DNA of 64,000 nucleotides from Curtobacterium sp. BH-2-1-1 (GTDB lineage Bacteria; Actinomycetota; Actinomycetes; Actinomycetales; Microbacteriaceae): the NCBI RefSeq assembly GCF_001806325.1, contig NZ_CP017580.1:744001-808000 (forward strand), given 5' to 3'. Positions within the stretch are counted from its first letter, which is position 1. Each line of letters starts with the position of its first letter. The translations under genes and the position numbers were made by a program. Below are positions 51,272 to 59,712 of this stretch, piece by piece. The notes under the pieces are model-generated. The model saw only the letters and a program-made list of their open reading frames with translations. It was not told the DNA's origin and ran no database searches.

Positions 51272-52303
51272 TCAGGCCGTCTCGTAGAACGCCGGCTTCG
51301 CGGTGGCGTAGGCGACCTGCTCCAGCGCACCGGTCTGCTGCGCACGCACGGCCACCTCGGCGACGACGGAAGCCGTGTAGCCGTCCCAGGCGCTCGGCCC
51401 GTCGATGCCGCCGGTCTTGGCGGCGTCGACCCAGCGCTGGACCTCCTCGTCGTAGGCGGCGCCGAAGCGCTCCACGAACGACGGGGTGACGCCCTGGCCG
51501 GACACGCCCTGCGACACGAGGTTCAGCGAGGTCTCGCGGCCGATGTAGGCGACACCCGACTCGAACACCGCGTCGGTCGTGACCTGGTAGCCGAACTGGG
51601 CGTTGACGTTGATCTCGACGATCGCCATCGTGCCCGACTCGGTGGTGAACAGGACGAACTGCGGCTCGGGCAGGTCGGCCGGTGCGAGGGAGTTCTTGCG
51701 CGGCTTCTTCACCTCGACGGCGACGATCGGCTCCCCCGTGATGAACGGGATGATGTCGATCTCGTGGATCACCGAGTCGTGGATGAGCATCGACTCGCTG
51801 AAGTTCGGCGGGGTCGTCGGGTTGCGGTGCGCGTGGTGCAGCGCGAGCAGGGCACCGTTCGACCCGGACTCGCGAAGCGCACGGAGCTCCTGGTAGCCCT
51901 TGTCGAACCGGCGCATGAAGCCGACCTGGATCTTCGGGCGCTCGGACGTCGCCTGCTCGAGCTCGACGATCCGCAGGGAGTCCGCGGCCGACGTCGTGAG
52001 CGGCTTCTCGCAGAGGACGGCGAGGCCACGCTCGATGGCGGGCACGAGGACGGGCTCGTGCAGGAAGCCCGGGGTCGCGACGATGACCGCGTCGATCGGG
52101 GTGGCCTCGAGTGCGTCCTCGAACGACGACGCGGTGATCGCACCCGGGGCCTTCGCCGCGGCCGCGGTGGCCCGGGCTGTGTCGGGGTCGACGATCGCGA
52201 CGACGTCGGCGCCGGCGATGGTCGACGTGATGCGACGCACGTGGTCGCTGCCCATCGCGCCCGCTCCGACGACGGCGACGCGGAGGTTCTCGGTGGTGCT
52301 CAT
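51272..52303 (-). CDS. iolG: Inositol 2-dehydrogenase (IolG-type Gfo/Idh)
   Basis: IolG oxidises myo-inositol to 2-keto-myo-inositol with NAD, the first step of the pathway. The 343-residue protein has 'RVAVVGAGAMGSDHVRRI' (Rossmann), the catalytic lysine in 'VLCEKPLTTSAAD' and the 'MLIHDSVIHEIDIIPFITGE' segment with the active-site aspartate and histidine typical of inositol dehydrogenases. It follows iolE in the operon. A second Gfo/Idh gene ends the operon, so the exact substrates of the two could be exchanged. Confidence 0.9.
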   Translation of the reverse strand: MSTTENLRVAVVGAGAMGSDHVRRITSTIAGADVVAIVDPDTARATAAAAKAPGAITASSFEDALEATPIDAVIVATPGFLHEPVLVPAIERGLAVLCEKPLTTSAADSLRIVELEQATSERPKIQVGFMRRFDKGYQELRALRESGSNGALLALHHAHRNPTTPPNFSESMLIHDSVIHEIDIIPFITGEPIVAVEVKKPRKNSLAPADLPEPQFVLFTTESGTMAIVEINVNAQFGYQVTTDAVFESGVAYIGRETSLNLVSQGVSGQGVTPSFVERFGAAYDEEVQRWVDAAKTGGIDGPSAWDGYTASVVAEVAVRAQQTGALEQVAYATAKPAFYETA

Positions 52304-52323
52304 GCTGGGTTCTCCTGGGGGTG

Positions 52324-53250
52324 TCAGAGGGCGCGGGCGGCGGCGGTCGAGCCGAAGATGTGCTGGAACGTGCGCTCGGCGATCGGGCCGGGAGCGTCGA
52401 CGGAGCAGCCGTACATGTCCTGCTCGACGATGCCGAAGATGTCCGGGTTGATCTTCGCGACGGCCTCGATGATGGGCGCGAGCTCCGGCGTGCCGTGCGG
52501 CGGCTCGGTCATGATTCCCTGCGCCACCGCGGTGGCGAACGGGACGTCGTTCTTCAGGACGTCGGGGAGCAGGTCGGTGTCGACCTGCTTGAGGTGCAGG
52601 TAGCCGACGCGCTCGGGGTGCTCGGCGATGAGCTTCAGGTTGTCGCCGCCGTAGTAGGCGAAGTGACCGGTGTCGAGGCAGAGGTTCGTGTAGGCCGGGT
52701 CCGTCTCGGACAGGAAGCGCACGGTCTCCGTGTAGGTGCCGACGTGGCTGTCCGCGTGCGTGTGGAACTGCTGGTGCACGCCGAACTCCTCGAGCAGCGC
52801 CTTGCCGAGCTGGTCGTGGCCCTTGCCGAGGCGCTCCCACTGCTCATCCGTCAGCGTGCGCGACTCGAGCACCTCTTCCGTGGCGTCCGAGCGCCAGAGG
52901 TCCGGGATGGTCACGAGGTGCTCGGCGCCGAGCGCGGCGGCGAGACCGGCGACCTTGACGGCCTGGTCCCAGGCGCGCTGGAACTGGTCGTCGCCCTTGT
53001 GGAACCCGGTGAAGACGGTGCCGGCTGACAGCTGGAGCCCGCGGGACTCCAGTTCGTCGCGCAGCCGCGAGGGGTCGGTGGGCAGGTACCCGTACGGCCC
53101 GAGCTCGATCCACTTGTAGCCGGCCGCGGTCGCCTCGTCGAGGAAGCGCTGCCACGGGACCTGCTTCGGGTCGTCGGGGAACCAGACGCCCCACGAGTCG
53201 GGGGCGGTGCCGATCCGGATGGCGTCGGTGGCGGTGGCGGTGTCGGTCAT
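52324..53250 (-). CDS. iolE: Inosose dehydratase (2-keto-myo-inositol dehydratase)
   Basis: IolE dehydrates 2-keto-myo-inositol to 3,5/4-trihydroxycyclohexa-1,2-dione, step two of the pathway. The 308-residue metal-dependent TIM barrel starts 'IRIGTAPDSWGVWFPDDPKQ', a sequence highly typical of IolE, and has 'HTHADSHVGTYTETVRFL' and 'CLDTGHFAYYGGDN' with metal ligands. The frame is open upstream, but the family start places the ATG at 53250. It lies between iolD and iolG as in other actinobacteria. Confidence 0.94.
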   Translation of the reverse strand: MTDTATATDAIRIGTAPDSWGVWFPDDPKQVPWQRFLDEATAAGYKWIELGPYGYLPTDPSRLRDELESRGLQLSAGTVFTGFHKGDDQFQRAWDQAVKVAGLAAALGAEHLVTIPDLWRSDATEEVLESRTLTDEQWERLGKGHDQLGKALLEEFGVHQQFHTHADSHVGTYTETVRFLSETDPAYTNLCLDTGHFAYYGGDNLKLIAEHPERVGYLHLKQVDTDLLPDVLKNDVPFATAVAQGIMTEPPHGTPELAPIIEAVAKINPDIFGIVEQDMYGCSVDAPGPIAERTFQHIFGSTAAARAL

Positions 53251-53288
53251 GACGTCGTCGTCTGCTTTCTGCGTGTGGTGGAAGGTGT

Positions 53289-55190
53289 TCAGCCGAGCAG
53301 GGGACGCTGCGCGGCGACCTGCTGCTCGTACGCGGTGCGGGCTTGCTGGGTGCTCGGCAGCGTGGAGGTCTGGGCGACCGGGACGTCCCACCAGCCGTCA
53401 CCCTCGGGGGCGTAGACGAGCGGGTCCGAGTGGACGTGCACGAGCGTGGTGTGGTCGTTCGCCTTCGCCTGACGCACCGCGGACGTGAGGTCCTCGATCG
53501 CGTTCGGCCCGGGCTGCACCTCGATGACGTCGACGCCGTACGAGCGTGCGTTGGCGGCGAGGTCGACGGGGAGCACGTCGTCGCCCTCGAACGAGCCGGT
53601 CTCGTCGAGGTAGCGGTACTTCGTGCCGTACCGCTCGGACCCGACCGTCTCGGACAGGTGCCCGATGGACGCGTACCCGTTGTTCTGGATGAGGACGACC
53701 ACGATCTTGATGCCCTCGGCCACGGCCGTGACGAGCTCGGTGTGCAGCATGAGGTAGCTGCCGTCGCCGACCATGACGATCGCGTCGCGGTCCGGCGCGG
53801 CACGGCGGACGCCGATGCCCCCGGCGATCTCGTAGCCCATGCACGAGAACGCGTACTCGACGTGGTAGCCGAGCGCGTCCCGCACCCGCCAGAGCTTGTG
53901 CAGGTCGCCCGGCAGCGATCCGGCAGCCTGGATGACGACGTCGCGCGGATCGGTGGCGGACTGCACGGCGCCGATGATCTCGGACTGACCGGGCACGGCC
54001 AGGCCGGACGGTGCGAAGGCCTGGTCGACCACGGCGTCCCACTCGTGCTTCCGCTGCGCGATCTCGGCCGCGTACCCGGCGTCCACCGAGAACGCGGCGA
54101 GGTGCTCGGCGAGCGCGACGAGCGTCTCGCGCGCATCCGCGACGATCGGCAACTGCGACCCGTGCTTGTAGGCGTCGAACGCGGCGACGTTGACGTTGAC
54201 GAACGTGACGTCCGGGTTCTGGAACGCCGTCCGGGAGGCCGTCGTGAAGTCGCTGTACCGCGTGCCGATCCCGATGACGACGTCGGCCTGCGCGGCGATC
54301 GCGTTCGCCGCGGCGGTACCGGTCGCGCCGATGCCACCGAGGTACTGCGGGTGGTCCCAGACGAGCGACCCGCCGCCGGCCTGCGACGTGCCGACCGGGA
54401 TGCCGGTGGCCTCGACGAACGCCGCGAGTTCCTGCTCCGCACCGGAGTACAGCACGCCACCGCCGGCGACGATGACGGGACGCTTCGCCGCCCGGATCGC
54501 CGCGACCGCACGCGCCAGCGGCCCGTGCTCGGGCAGCGGCCGGCGGATGTGCCACTCACGCGGCTGCAGGAAGGCGACGGGGACATCGAGCTGCTCGGCC
54601 TGGACGTCCTCGGGCAGGGCGATGGTCACGGCGCCGGTCTCGGCCGGGTCGGTGAGCACCCGCATCGCCGCGAGCGCGATCGAGAACAGCTGCTCCGGAC
54701 GCTCGACGCGGTCGAAGTACCGGGACAGCGGACGGAACGCGTCGGTCACCTGCAGCGAGGTGTCGTGCGGCAGCTCGATCTGCTGGAGCACCGGGTCGGT
54801 CGTGCGCGTGGCGAAGGTGTCCGACGGCAGCAGCAGTGCGGGCAGCCGGTTGGTCGTCGCGAGCGCCGCGGCGGTGAGCATGTTCGCGGCACCCGGGCCG
54901 ACCGACGCCGTCGCGGCGAAGGTGGCACGGCGGCGGTGCATGCGGGCGAAGCCGACGGCCTCGTGCACCATCGCCTGCTCGTTGCGGGCCTGGTGGTACG
55001 GCAGCAGGCCGGGCTGCTCGACGTGGAGCTGCTTGATGGCCTGGCCGACGCCGGCGACGTTGCCGTGCCCGAAGATGCCGAAGATCCCCGGGATGGTGCG
55101 TTCGCGGACGTCACCGTCGACGGTCCACTGGTTGGCCAGGAACTCGACGAGTGCCTGGCCGACGGTCATCCTCCGCGTGTTGGTGGTCAC
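53289..55190 (-). CDS. iolD: 3D-(3,5/4)-trihydroxycyclohexane-1,2-dione hydrolase
   Basis: IolD is a thiamine-diphosphate enzyme that opens the ring of the dione to 5-deoxy-glucuronate, step three. The 633-residue protein has the acetolactate-synthase-like three-domain layout: N-terminal 'IPGIFGIFGHGNVAGVGQAI', middle domain, and C-terminal ThDP motif 'VMVGDGSYLMLHTELVTAVA' with 'VVLIQNNGYASIGHLSETVG'. The GTG start is preferred because AAAGGA lies seven bases before it; an inner ATG is at codon 8. GTGA overlap couples it to iolB. Confidence 0.95.
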   Translation of the reverse strand: MTTNTRRMTVGQALVEFLANQWTVDGDVRERTIPGIFGIFGHGNVAGVGQAIKQLHVEQPGLLPYHQARNEQAMVHEAVGFARMHRRRATFAATASVGPGAANMLTAAALATTNRLPALLLPSDTFATRTTDPVLQQIELPHDTSLQVTDAFRPLSRYFDRVERPEQLFSIALAAMRVLTDPAETGAVTIALPEDVQAEQLDVPVAFLQPREWHIRRPLPEHGPLARAVAAIRAAKRPVIVAGGGVLYSGAEQELAAFVEATGIPVGTSQAGGGSLVWDHPQYLGGIGATGTAAANAIAAQADVVIGIGTRYSDFTTASRTAFQNPDVTFVNVNVAAFDAYKHGSQLPIVADARETLVALAEHLAAFSVDAGYAAEIAQRKHEWDAVVDQAFAPSGLAVPGQSEIIGAVQSATDPRDVVIQAAGSLPGDLHKLWRVRDALGYHVEYAFSCMGYEIAGGIGVRRAAPDRDAIVMVGDGSYLMLHTELVTAVAEGIKIVVVLIQNNGYASIGHLSETVGSERYGTKYRYLDETGSFEGDDVLPVDLAANARSYGVDVIEVQPGPNAIEDLTSAVRQAKANDHTTLVHVHSDPLVYAPEGDGWWDVPVAQTSTLPSTQQARTAYEQQVAAQRPLLG

Positions 55191-56089
55191 GCGAGCTTCC
55201 TTTCGTAGGGCAGGCGCGGGTCGATCGACTCGGATTCCCACACCTGGCGGACCCAGCCGTGCGCCGGGTCGTCGGTGATGTTCCAGACGCGTTCCGGGTC
55301 GGGCCCGGCCATCACGTTGAGGTAGTACATGTCGTAGCCCGGCGCCGCGACGGCGGGACCGTGCCAGCCGTACGGCACGAGGGCGATGTCGCCGGTGCGC
55401 ACCTGCCGGAACTCGTCGATCGCGCGGTCGTCGGACGCGTAGGTCCGGTGCAGTGCGAACGGGTCGGCGGTGCTCGGTGCGGAGACCCCGCGCGCGACGG
55501 CGGACTCGTAGTAGTAGATCTCCTCGAGGTTCGACTCCTCGCCGGGCACGGACGTGTCGTGCTTGTGCGGCGGGTACGACGACCAGTTGCCGGCCGGCGT
55601 GATCACCTCGCACACGATGAACCTGTCCGCGTCGAGCGCCGCCGGGGTGCCGAAGTTGTGCACCTGCCGGCTGGACTGTCCGGCACCGCGGAGCTCGACC
55701 GGCACGTCCTGCCGGGCCACGTACGTCGTCGGCTTGACGGTGTCGGTGGGTGCTTCGGCGACCGCGAGCCGACCGGTGCCGGTGATCCGCGCCTCCGTTC
55801 CCGAACCGAGGTACAGGACGTCGGTCGGTCCGTCGAACACGCTCGAACGCCCGTCGAGGGCCTGGTCGCCGTTCCCGGCGGCACCCGCGTACGTGACGCG
55901 GAACGATCCGGCGAGCGGCACGACGATGCGCTCCACGGCGTCGGCCTGGAGGCGCAGCTCGCCCCCGTCGGTCAGCGCGCCGGTCCGCAGACCGGTGTGC
56001 GCCCACCCCGCGACACGGCCGTCGATCACGTCCGTCCAGCCCGCCTCGGGGCGGGAGCCGGCGGGGTTGAACCAGTTGTCGGTCGTCAC
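55187..56089 (-). CDS. iolB: 5-deoxy-glucuronate isomerase
   Basis: IolB converts 5-deoxy-glucuronate to 2-deoxy-5-keto-gluconate, step four. The 300-residue product is a double cupin: 'YPPHKHDTSVPGEESNLEEI' carries the metal-binding histidines and glutamate, and 'GDIALVPYGWHGPAVAAPGY' the last ligand region. This signature is distinctive for the family. It is seven bases downstream of iolA and overlaps iolD by four bases. Confidence 0.95.
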   Translation of the reverse strand: MTTDNWFNPAGSRPEAGWTDVIDGRVAGWAHTGLRTGALTDGGELRLQADAVERIVVPLAGSFRVTYAGAAGNGDQALDGRSSVFDGPTDVLYLGSGTEARITGTGRLAVAEAPTDTVKPTTYVARQDVPVELRGAGQSSRQVHNFGTPAALDADRFIVCEVITPAGNWSSYPPHKHDTSVPGEESNLEEIYYYESAVARGVSAPSTADPFALHRTYASDDRAIDEFRQVRTGDIALVPYGWHGPAVAAPGYDMYYLNVMAGPDPERVWNITDDPAHGWVRQVWESESIDPRLPYERKLA

Positions 56090-56095
56090 GAGCGC

Positions 56096-57607
56096 TCAGC
56101 CGTTCGACGGGAAGCCGAGGTTGATGCCGCCGTGCGACGGGTCGAGCCAGCGGCTCGTGATCGCCTTCTGGCGGGTGAAGAAGCTCACGCCGTCGGCGCC
56201 GTACGCCTTGTGGTCGCCGAACAGCGAGTTCTTCCAGCCACCGAACGAGTAGTACGCGACGGGGACGGGGATCGGCACGTTGATGCCGATCATGCCGACC
56301 TGCACGTCGCGCTGGAAGCGACGGGCAGCGCCCCCGTCGTTGGTGAAGATGGCGGTGCCGTTGCCGTACGCCCCGCTGTTGATGAGCTCGAGGCCCTCCT
56401 CGTAGGAGGCGACGCGGACGACGCTGAGCACCGGGCCGAAGATCTCCTCGGTGTAGACGCGGCTCGTGGTGGGGACCCGGTCGATGAGCGTCGGGCCCAG
56501 CCAGAAGCCGTTCTCGTCGCCGTCGGGTCGGACGGTGCGGCCGTCCACCACAACCACCGCACCGTCCTGCTCTGCGACCTCGATGTACGAGGCGACCTTG
56601 TCACGGTGCTGCTTCGTGACGAGCGGGCCCATGTCGCACCCGCGACGACCGTCGCCGATGCGCAGGGTCGCCGCGCGCTCCGTGATCTTCTCGATGAGCT
56701 CGTCGGCCACCGGCTCGACGGCGACGACGACCGAGATCGCCATGCAGCGCTCACCGGCGGATCCGAAGCCCGCGTTGATGGCGTTGTCCGCGACGAGGTC
56801 GAGGTCCGCGTCCGGCAGCACGAGCATGTGGTTCTTCGCGCCGCCGAGGGCCTGCACGCGCTTGCCGTGCTTCGTGCCCGTCTCGTAGACGTACTGCGCG
56901 ATCGGGGTCGACCCGACGAAGGAGATCGACTCGACGTCGGGGCTGGTGAGGAGCCCGTCGACGCTCAGCTTGTCGCCGTTCAGAACGGTGAAGACACCGT
57001 CGGGCAGCCCGGCCTCCTTGAACTTCTCGGCGAGCCAGATCGCGGCGCTCGGGTCCTTCTCGCTCGGCTTCAGCACGACGGTGTTGCCCGCGGCGATCGC
57101 GATCGGCAGGAACCACAGCGGCACCATGGCGGGGAAGTTGAACGGGCTGATGATGCCGACGACACCGAGCGGCTGACGGATCGAGTACACGTCGATGCCG
57201 GTCGACACCTGGTCGCTGAACTCGCCCTTGAGCAGGCTCGGGATGTTCGTCGCCAGCTCGACGACCTCTTGCCCGCGAGCGATCTCGCCGAGGGCGTCGT
57301 CGATGACCTTGCCGTGCTCGCTCGTGATGATCTCGGCGAGCTCCGCCTTGTCGCGGTTGAGGACCTCGCGGAAGGAGAACAGGATCTGCTGGCGCTTCGA
57401 CAGCGACAGGTTGCTCCACGCCGGGAACGCCGCCTTCGCACTCGCGATCGCCGCCTGGATCTCCTCCTCGTTCGCGAGGGCGACCTGCTTCGTCGCGACC
57501 CCGAGCGCCGGGTCGTACACCGGGGCCGTGTTGCCGGACGTCGACGCGACGCGTGCCCCGTCGATCCAGTGCCCGATGGTCGTGGTGGCGGTCTCGGTGG
57601 TGGTCAT
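56096..57607 (-). CDS. iolA: CoA-acylating methylmalonate/malonate-semialdehyde dehydrogenase
   Basis: This enzyme oxidises malonate semialdehyde, the last inositol intermediate, to acetyl-CoA and carbon dioxide; the same family also handles methylmalonate semialdehyde from valine (mmsA). The 503-residue aldehyde dehydrogenase has 'PFNFPAMVPLWFLPIAIAAG', the catalytic cysteine C288 in 'GFGSAGERCMAISV', and lacks the general-base glutamate usual in hydrolytic ALDHs, consistent with CoA use. AAGGAAG lies before the ATG. The long upstream frame is a shadow inside the preceding gene. Confidence 0.95.
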   Translation of the reverse strand: MTTTETATTTIGHWIDGARVASTSGNTAPVYDPALGVATKQVALANEEEIQAAIASAKAAFPAWSNLSLSKRQQILFSFREVLNRDKAELAEIITSEHGKVIDDALGEIARGQEVVELATNIPSLLKGEFSDQVSTGIDVYSIRQPLGVVGIISPFNFPAMVPLWFLPIAIAAGNTVVLKPSEKDPSAAIWLAEKFKEAGLPDGVFTVLNGDKLSVDGLLTSPDVESISFVGSTPIAQYVYETGTKHGKRVQALGGAKNHMLVLPDADLDLVADNAINAGFGSAGERCMAISVVVAVEPVADELIEKITERAATLRIGDGRRGCDMGPLVTKQHRDKVASYIEVAEQDGAVVVVDGRTVRPDGDENGFWLGPTLIDRVPTTSRVYTEEIFGPVLSVVRVASYEEGLELINSGAYGNGTAIFTNDGGAARRFQRDVQVGMIGINVPIPVPVAYYSFGGWKNSLFGDHKAYGADGVSFFTRQKAITSRWLDPSHGGINLGFPSNG

Positions 57608-58593
57608 GCGTTGCTTCCTTCCGGGATGGACGAGTCCATGGTGGTGGCGCCCGCGAGCCGAGCGGCTGGGTCGTGGGATTCTGTGGAGAACCCGGCACGG
57701 GCCTCCTGGGTGTGGACGAGCCCGGCGGCCACGTCCACGGCTGCGGCGACGTCGCCGTCCGGCGGGTAGAGCAGCGTGCGGCCGACGACCAGGCCGCGCA
57801 CCCCGGGGAGTGCCAGGGCGTCGGCCCACTTGGCGTAGGTCTCGAGCGGGCGGGTCGACGGGTCCCCGCCGAGCAGCAGGGTCGGCAGCGTCGTCGCGGC
57901 CATCACCCGTTCCATGTCGTCCACGACCGGGATCTTGAGCCAGCTGTACGCGCTCGACTCCCCCAGTCCCGCGGCGATCGCCATCGAGGTGATCACGGCG
58001 TCGGCGGTCAGGTCGTTGACCACCCGGCCGTCCTGCCACGCCGACATGAACGGCTCGAGCATGATCGGCAGCCGGAGCGCCGCGGCCTCGCTGACCGCCC
58101 GGGCCGTGGCCTCGAGGGTCGGGGCGGTGCCCGAGTCCTCCAGGGCGATGCGCACCAGGAGCTTGGCGAAGTCCAGCCCGGAGTCCTTGATGGCCTGCGC
58201 CGAGTACGCCGTGTAGCGGTCGTCCATCTCGAACGTGGCGCCCCGGAGGCCACCGCGGTTCATCGAGCCGACCACGACCTTGTCGTCGAGGGCGCCCAGG
58301 AGCGCGAGGTCCTCGAGGATGTCCGGCGTGCCGAGCACCCCGTCCACCCCGGGGCGTCCGAGTGCCGTGACGAGCCGCTCGAGCAGGTCGTACCGGTCGG
58401 CCATGGCGGACTCGTCGTTCCGGACGGCCAGGGCTCCGCGTGCCGGGTGGTCGGCGGCCACGATGAAGAGCTTGCCGTCGTCGGCGAGCAGGGAGCGCTT
58501 GCGTCGGGCGTCGAGCGCGGCCCGCACGAGCTCGGGCTGTCCGGCGCGGACGTCCCGCAGCCGCGCGAAGTCGGCGGTGCTGATCTCAGGCAT
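57604..58593 (-). CDS. Cgl0159-like (beta/alpha)8-barrel protein, candidate inositol-pathway aldolase
   Basis: This 329-residue protein is related to the Cgl0159 family named after Corynebacterium glutamicum, a DeoC/LacD-type class I aldolase fold. Features are 'LFIVAADHPARGALAVRNDE', 'LLVRIALEDSGTAPTLEATA', the lysine in 'YSWLKIPVVDDMERVMAATT' and 'PTLLLGGDPSTRPLETYAKW'. In C. glutamicum it also sits between iolC and iolA. Since no iolJ (2-deoxy-5-keto-gluconate-6-phosphate aldolase) of the class II type is present here, this is the natural candidate for that step; this is an inference. It overlaps iolC by eight bases and iolA by four. Confidence 0.85.
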   Translation of the reverse strand: MPEISTADFARLRDVRAGQPELVRAALDARRKRSLLADDGKLFIVAADHPARGALAVRNDESAMADRYDLLERLVTALGRPGVDGVLGTPDILEDLALLGALDDKVVVGSMNRGGLRGATFEMDDRYTAYSAQAIKDSGLDFAKLLVRIALEDSGTAPTLEATARAVSEAAALRLPIMLEPFMSAWQDGRVVNDLTADAVITSMAIAAGLGESSAYSWLKIPVVDDMERVMAATTLPTLLLGGDPSTRPLETYAKWADALALPGVRGLVVGRTLLYPPDGDVAAAVDVAAGLVHTQEARAGFSTESHDPAARLAGATTMDSSIPEGSNA

Positions 58594-59578
58594 TGACGGC
58601 CTCCTCCGTGGGGTTGTCCTGCAGGAACTGCTCGATCTCGTCGGTCGTCGGCATCGCGGTGGAGCACTCGAACCGGGTCGCGACGATCGCGCCGGCGGCG
58701 TTGCAGAACGCGAGGGTCCGCTCGAGCCCCCAGCCCTGCAGCAGTCCGTGGGTGAGTGCCCCGCCGAAGCCGTCGCCCGATCCGAGGCCGTTGACGACGT
58801 CGATGTGGTGCGGGCGGAACTCGACGAACTCGTCGCGGGTCTTGGCGAGGACGCCCTTCGGCCCCTGCTTGACGATGGCGATCTCGACCCCGCGCTCGAG
58901 CAGGGCGTCGGCGGCGCGGAGGGGGTCGGTCTCACCGACGGCGACCTCGCACTCCTCGCGGTTGCCGACGGCCACGGTCGCGTGTTCGAGGGCGACGGCG
59001 ACCTCGCGCGTCGCGGCCTCGGGCGACGACCAGAACATGGACCGGTAGTCGAGGTCGAGCACGGTGTGCCGGGCGGTCGGGGACGCGGCGGCACTGCGCG
59101 CTTCGTACGCCACCTGGTGGGCCTGGCGGCTCGGCTCCTCGCTGAGGCCGGTGACCGTCGTCCAGAAGATCTTCGCCCGCTCGATCTCGTGCAGCGGCAG
59201 GGACTTCGCCGTGATCATGAGGTCCGGGGCCTTCGGTGCCCGGTAGAAGTACAGCGGGAAGTCGTCCGGCGGGAAGATCTCGCAGAACGCGACGGGGGTG
59301 TTCAGCCCCTCGACCGTCTCGACGAAGGCGTTCGCGACACCGAACTCCGGCAGGGTCCTGGCGATGTAGCGGCCGAACGGATCGTTGCCCGTGCGGGTGA
59401 TGACCGCCGCGTCGGCTCCGTGCCGGGCTGCCGCGATCGCGACGTTCGTGGCGCTGCCGCCGACGGACTTCGAGAACGTCGAGACGTCTTCGAGCGGCCC
59501 CGTCTGCTGCGGGTAGATGTCGACGCTCACACGTCCCATCGTGATCACGTCGTACGCGTGGGGAGCTGGGTTCGTCAT
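58586..59578 (-). CDS. iolC: 5-dehydro-2-deoxygluconokinase
   Basis: IolC phosphorylates 2-deoxy-5-keto-gluconate before aldolase cleavage. The 330-residue PfkB-type sugar kinase has 'SVDIYPQQTGPLEDVSTFSK', the first PfkB signature 'SVGGSATNVAIAAARHGADA' and the catalytic base D269 in 'NGLGSGDGFGGALTHGLL'. It is the first gene of the operon, with a promoter about 50 bases upstream whose -35 lies within the predicted GntR operator. It is divergent from rmuC. Confidence 0.94.
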   Translation of the reverse strand: MTNPAPHAYDVITMGRVSVDIYPQQTGPLEDVSTFSKSVGGSATNVAIAAARHGADAAVITRTGNDPFGRYIARTLPEFGVANAFVETVEGLNTPVAFCEIFPPDDFPLYFYRAPKAPDLMITAKSLPLHEIERAKIFWTTVTGLSEEPSRQAHQVAYEARSAAASPTARHTVLDLDYRSMFWSSPEAATREVAVALEHATVAVGNREECEVAVGETDPLRAADALLERGVEIAIVKQGPKGVLAKTRDEFVEFRPHHIDVVNGLGSGDGFGGALTHGLLQGWGLERTLAFCNAAGAIVATRFECSTAMPTTDEIEQFLQDNPTEEAVNA

Positions 59579-59624
59579 GCGACGCGGGGGACCTTCCGTG
59601 CGGCTTCATCGGCGGACGATCACG

Positions 59625-59653
59625 ACTGTACACCTTGTTTGCCCTAATGTCAT
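59625..59653 (-). promoter_or_regulatory. Promoter of the inositol operon
   Basis: On the minus strand, -35 ATGACA (59648-59653) and -10 TACAGT (59625-59630) are exactly 17 bases apart. The -35 lies inside the palindrome at 59647-59658, so a protein bound there would block RNA polymerase. The leader before iolC is about 40 bases. Confidence 0.68.
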
Positions 59654-59658
59654 GACAT
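59647..59658. promoter_or_regulatory. GntR operator 3 (inositol operon)
   Basis: ATGTCATGACAT is a perfect 12-base palindrome sharing TGTC-NN-GACA with the sites before gntR and before the tautomerase gene. It overlaps the -35 of the iolC promoter, as expected for repression. Confidence 0.72.
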
Positions 59659-59712
59659 GGATTCGGGCGGCCCAGGAGGCGCGGTGTCGGTGGGTCCTGC
59701 CAAGGTCGCGAC

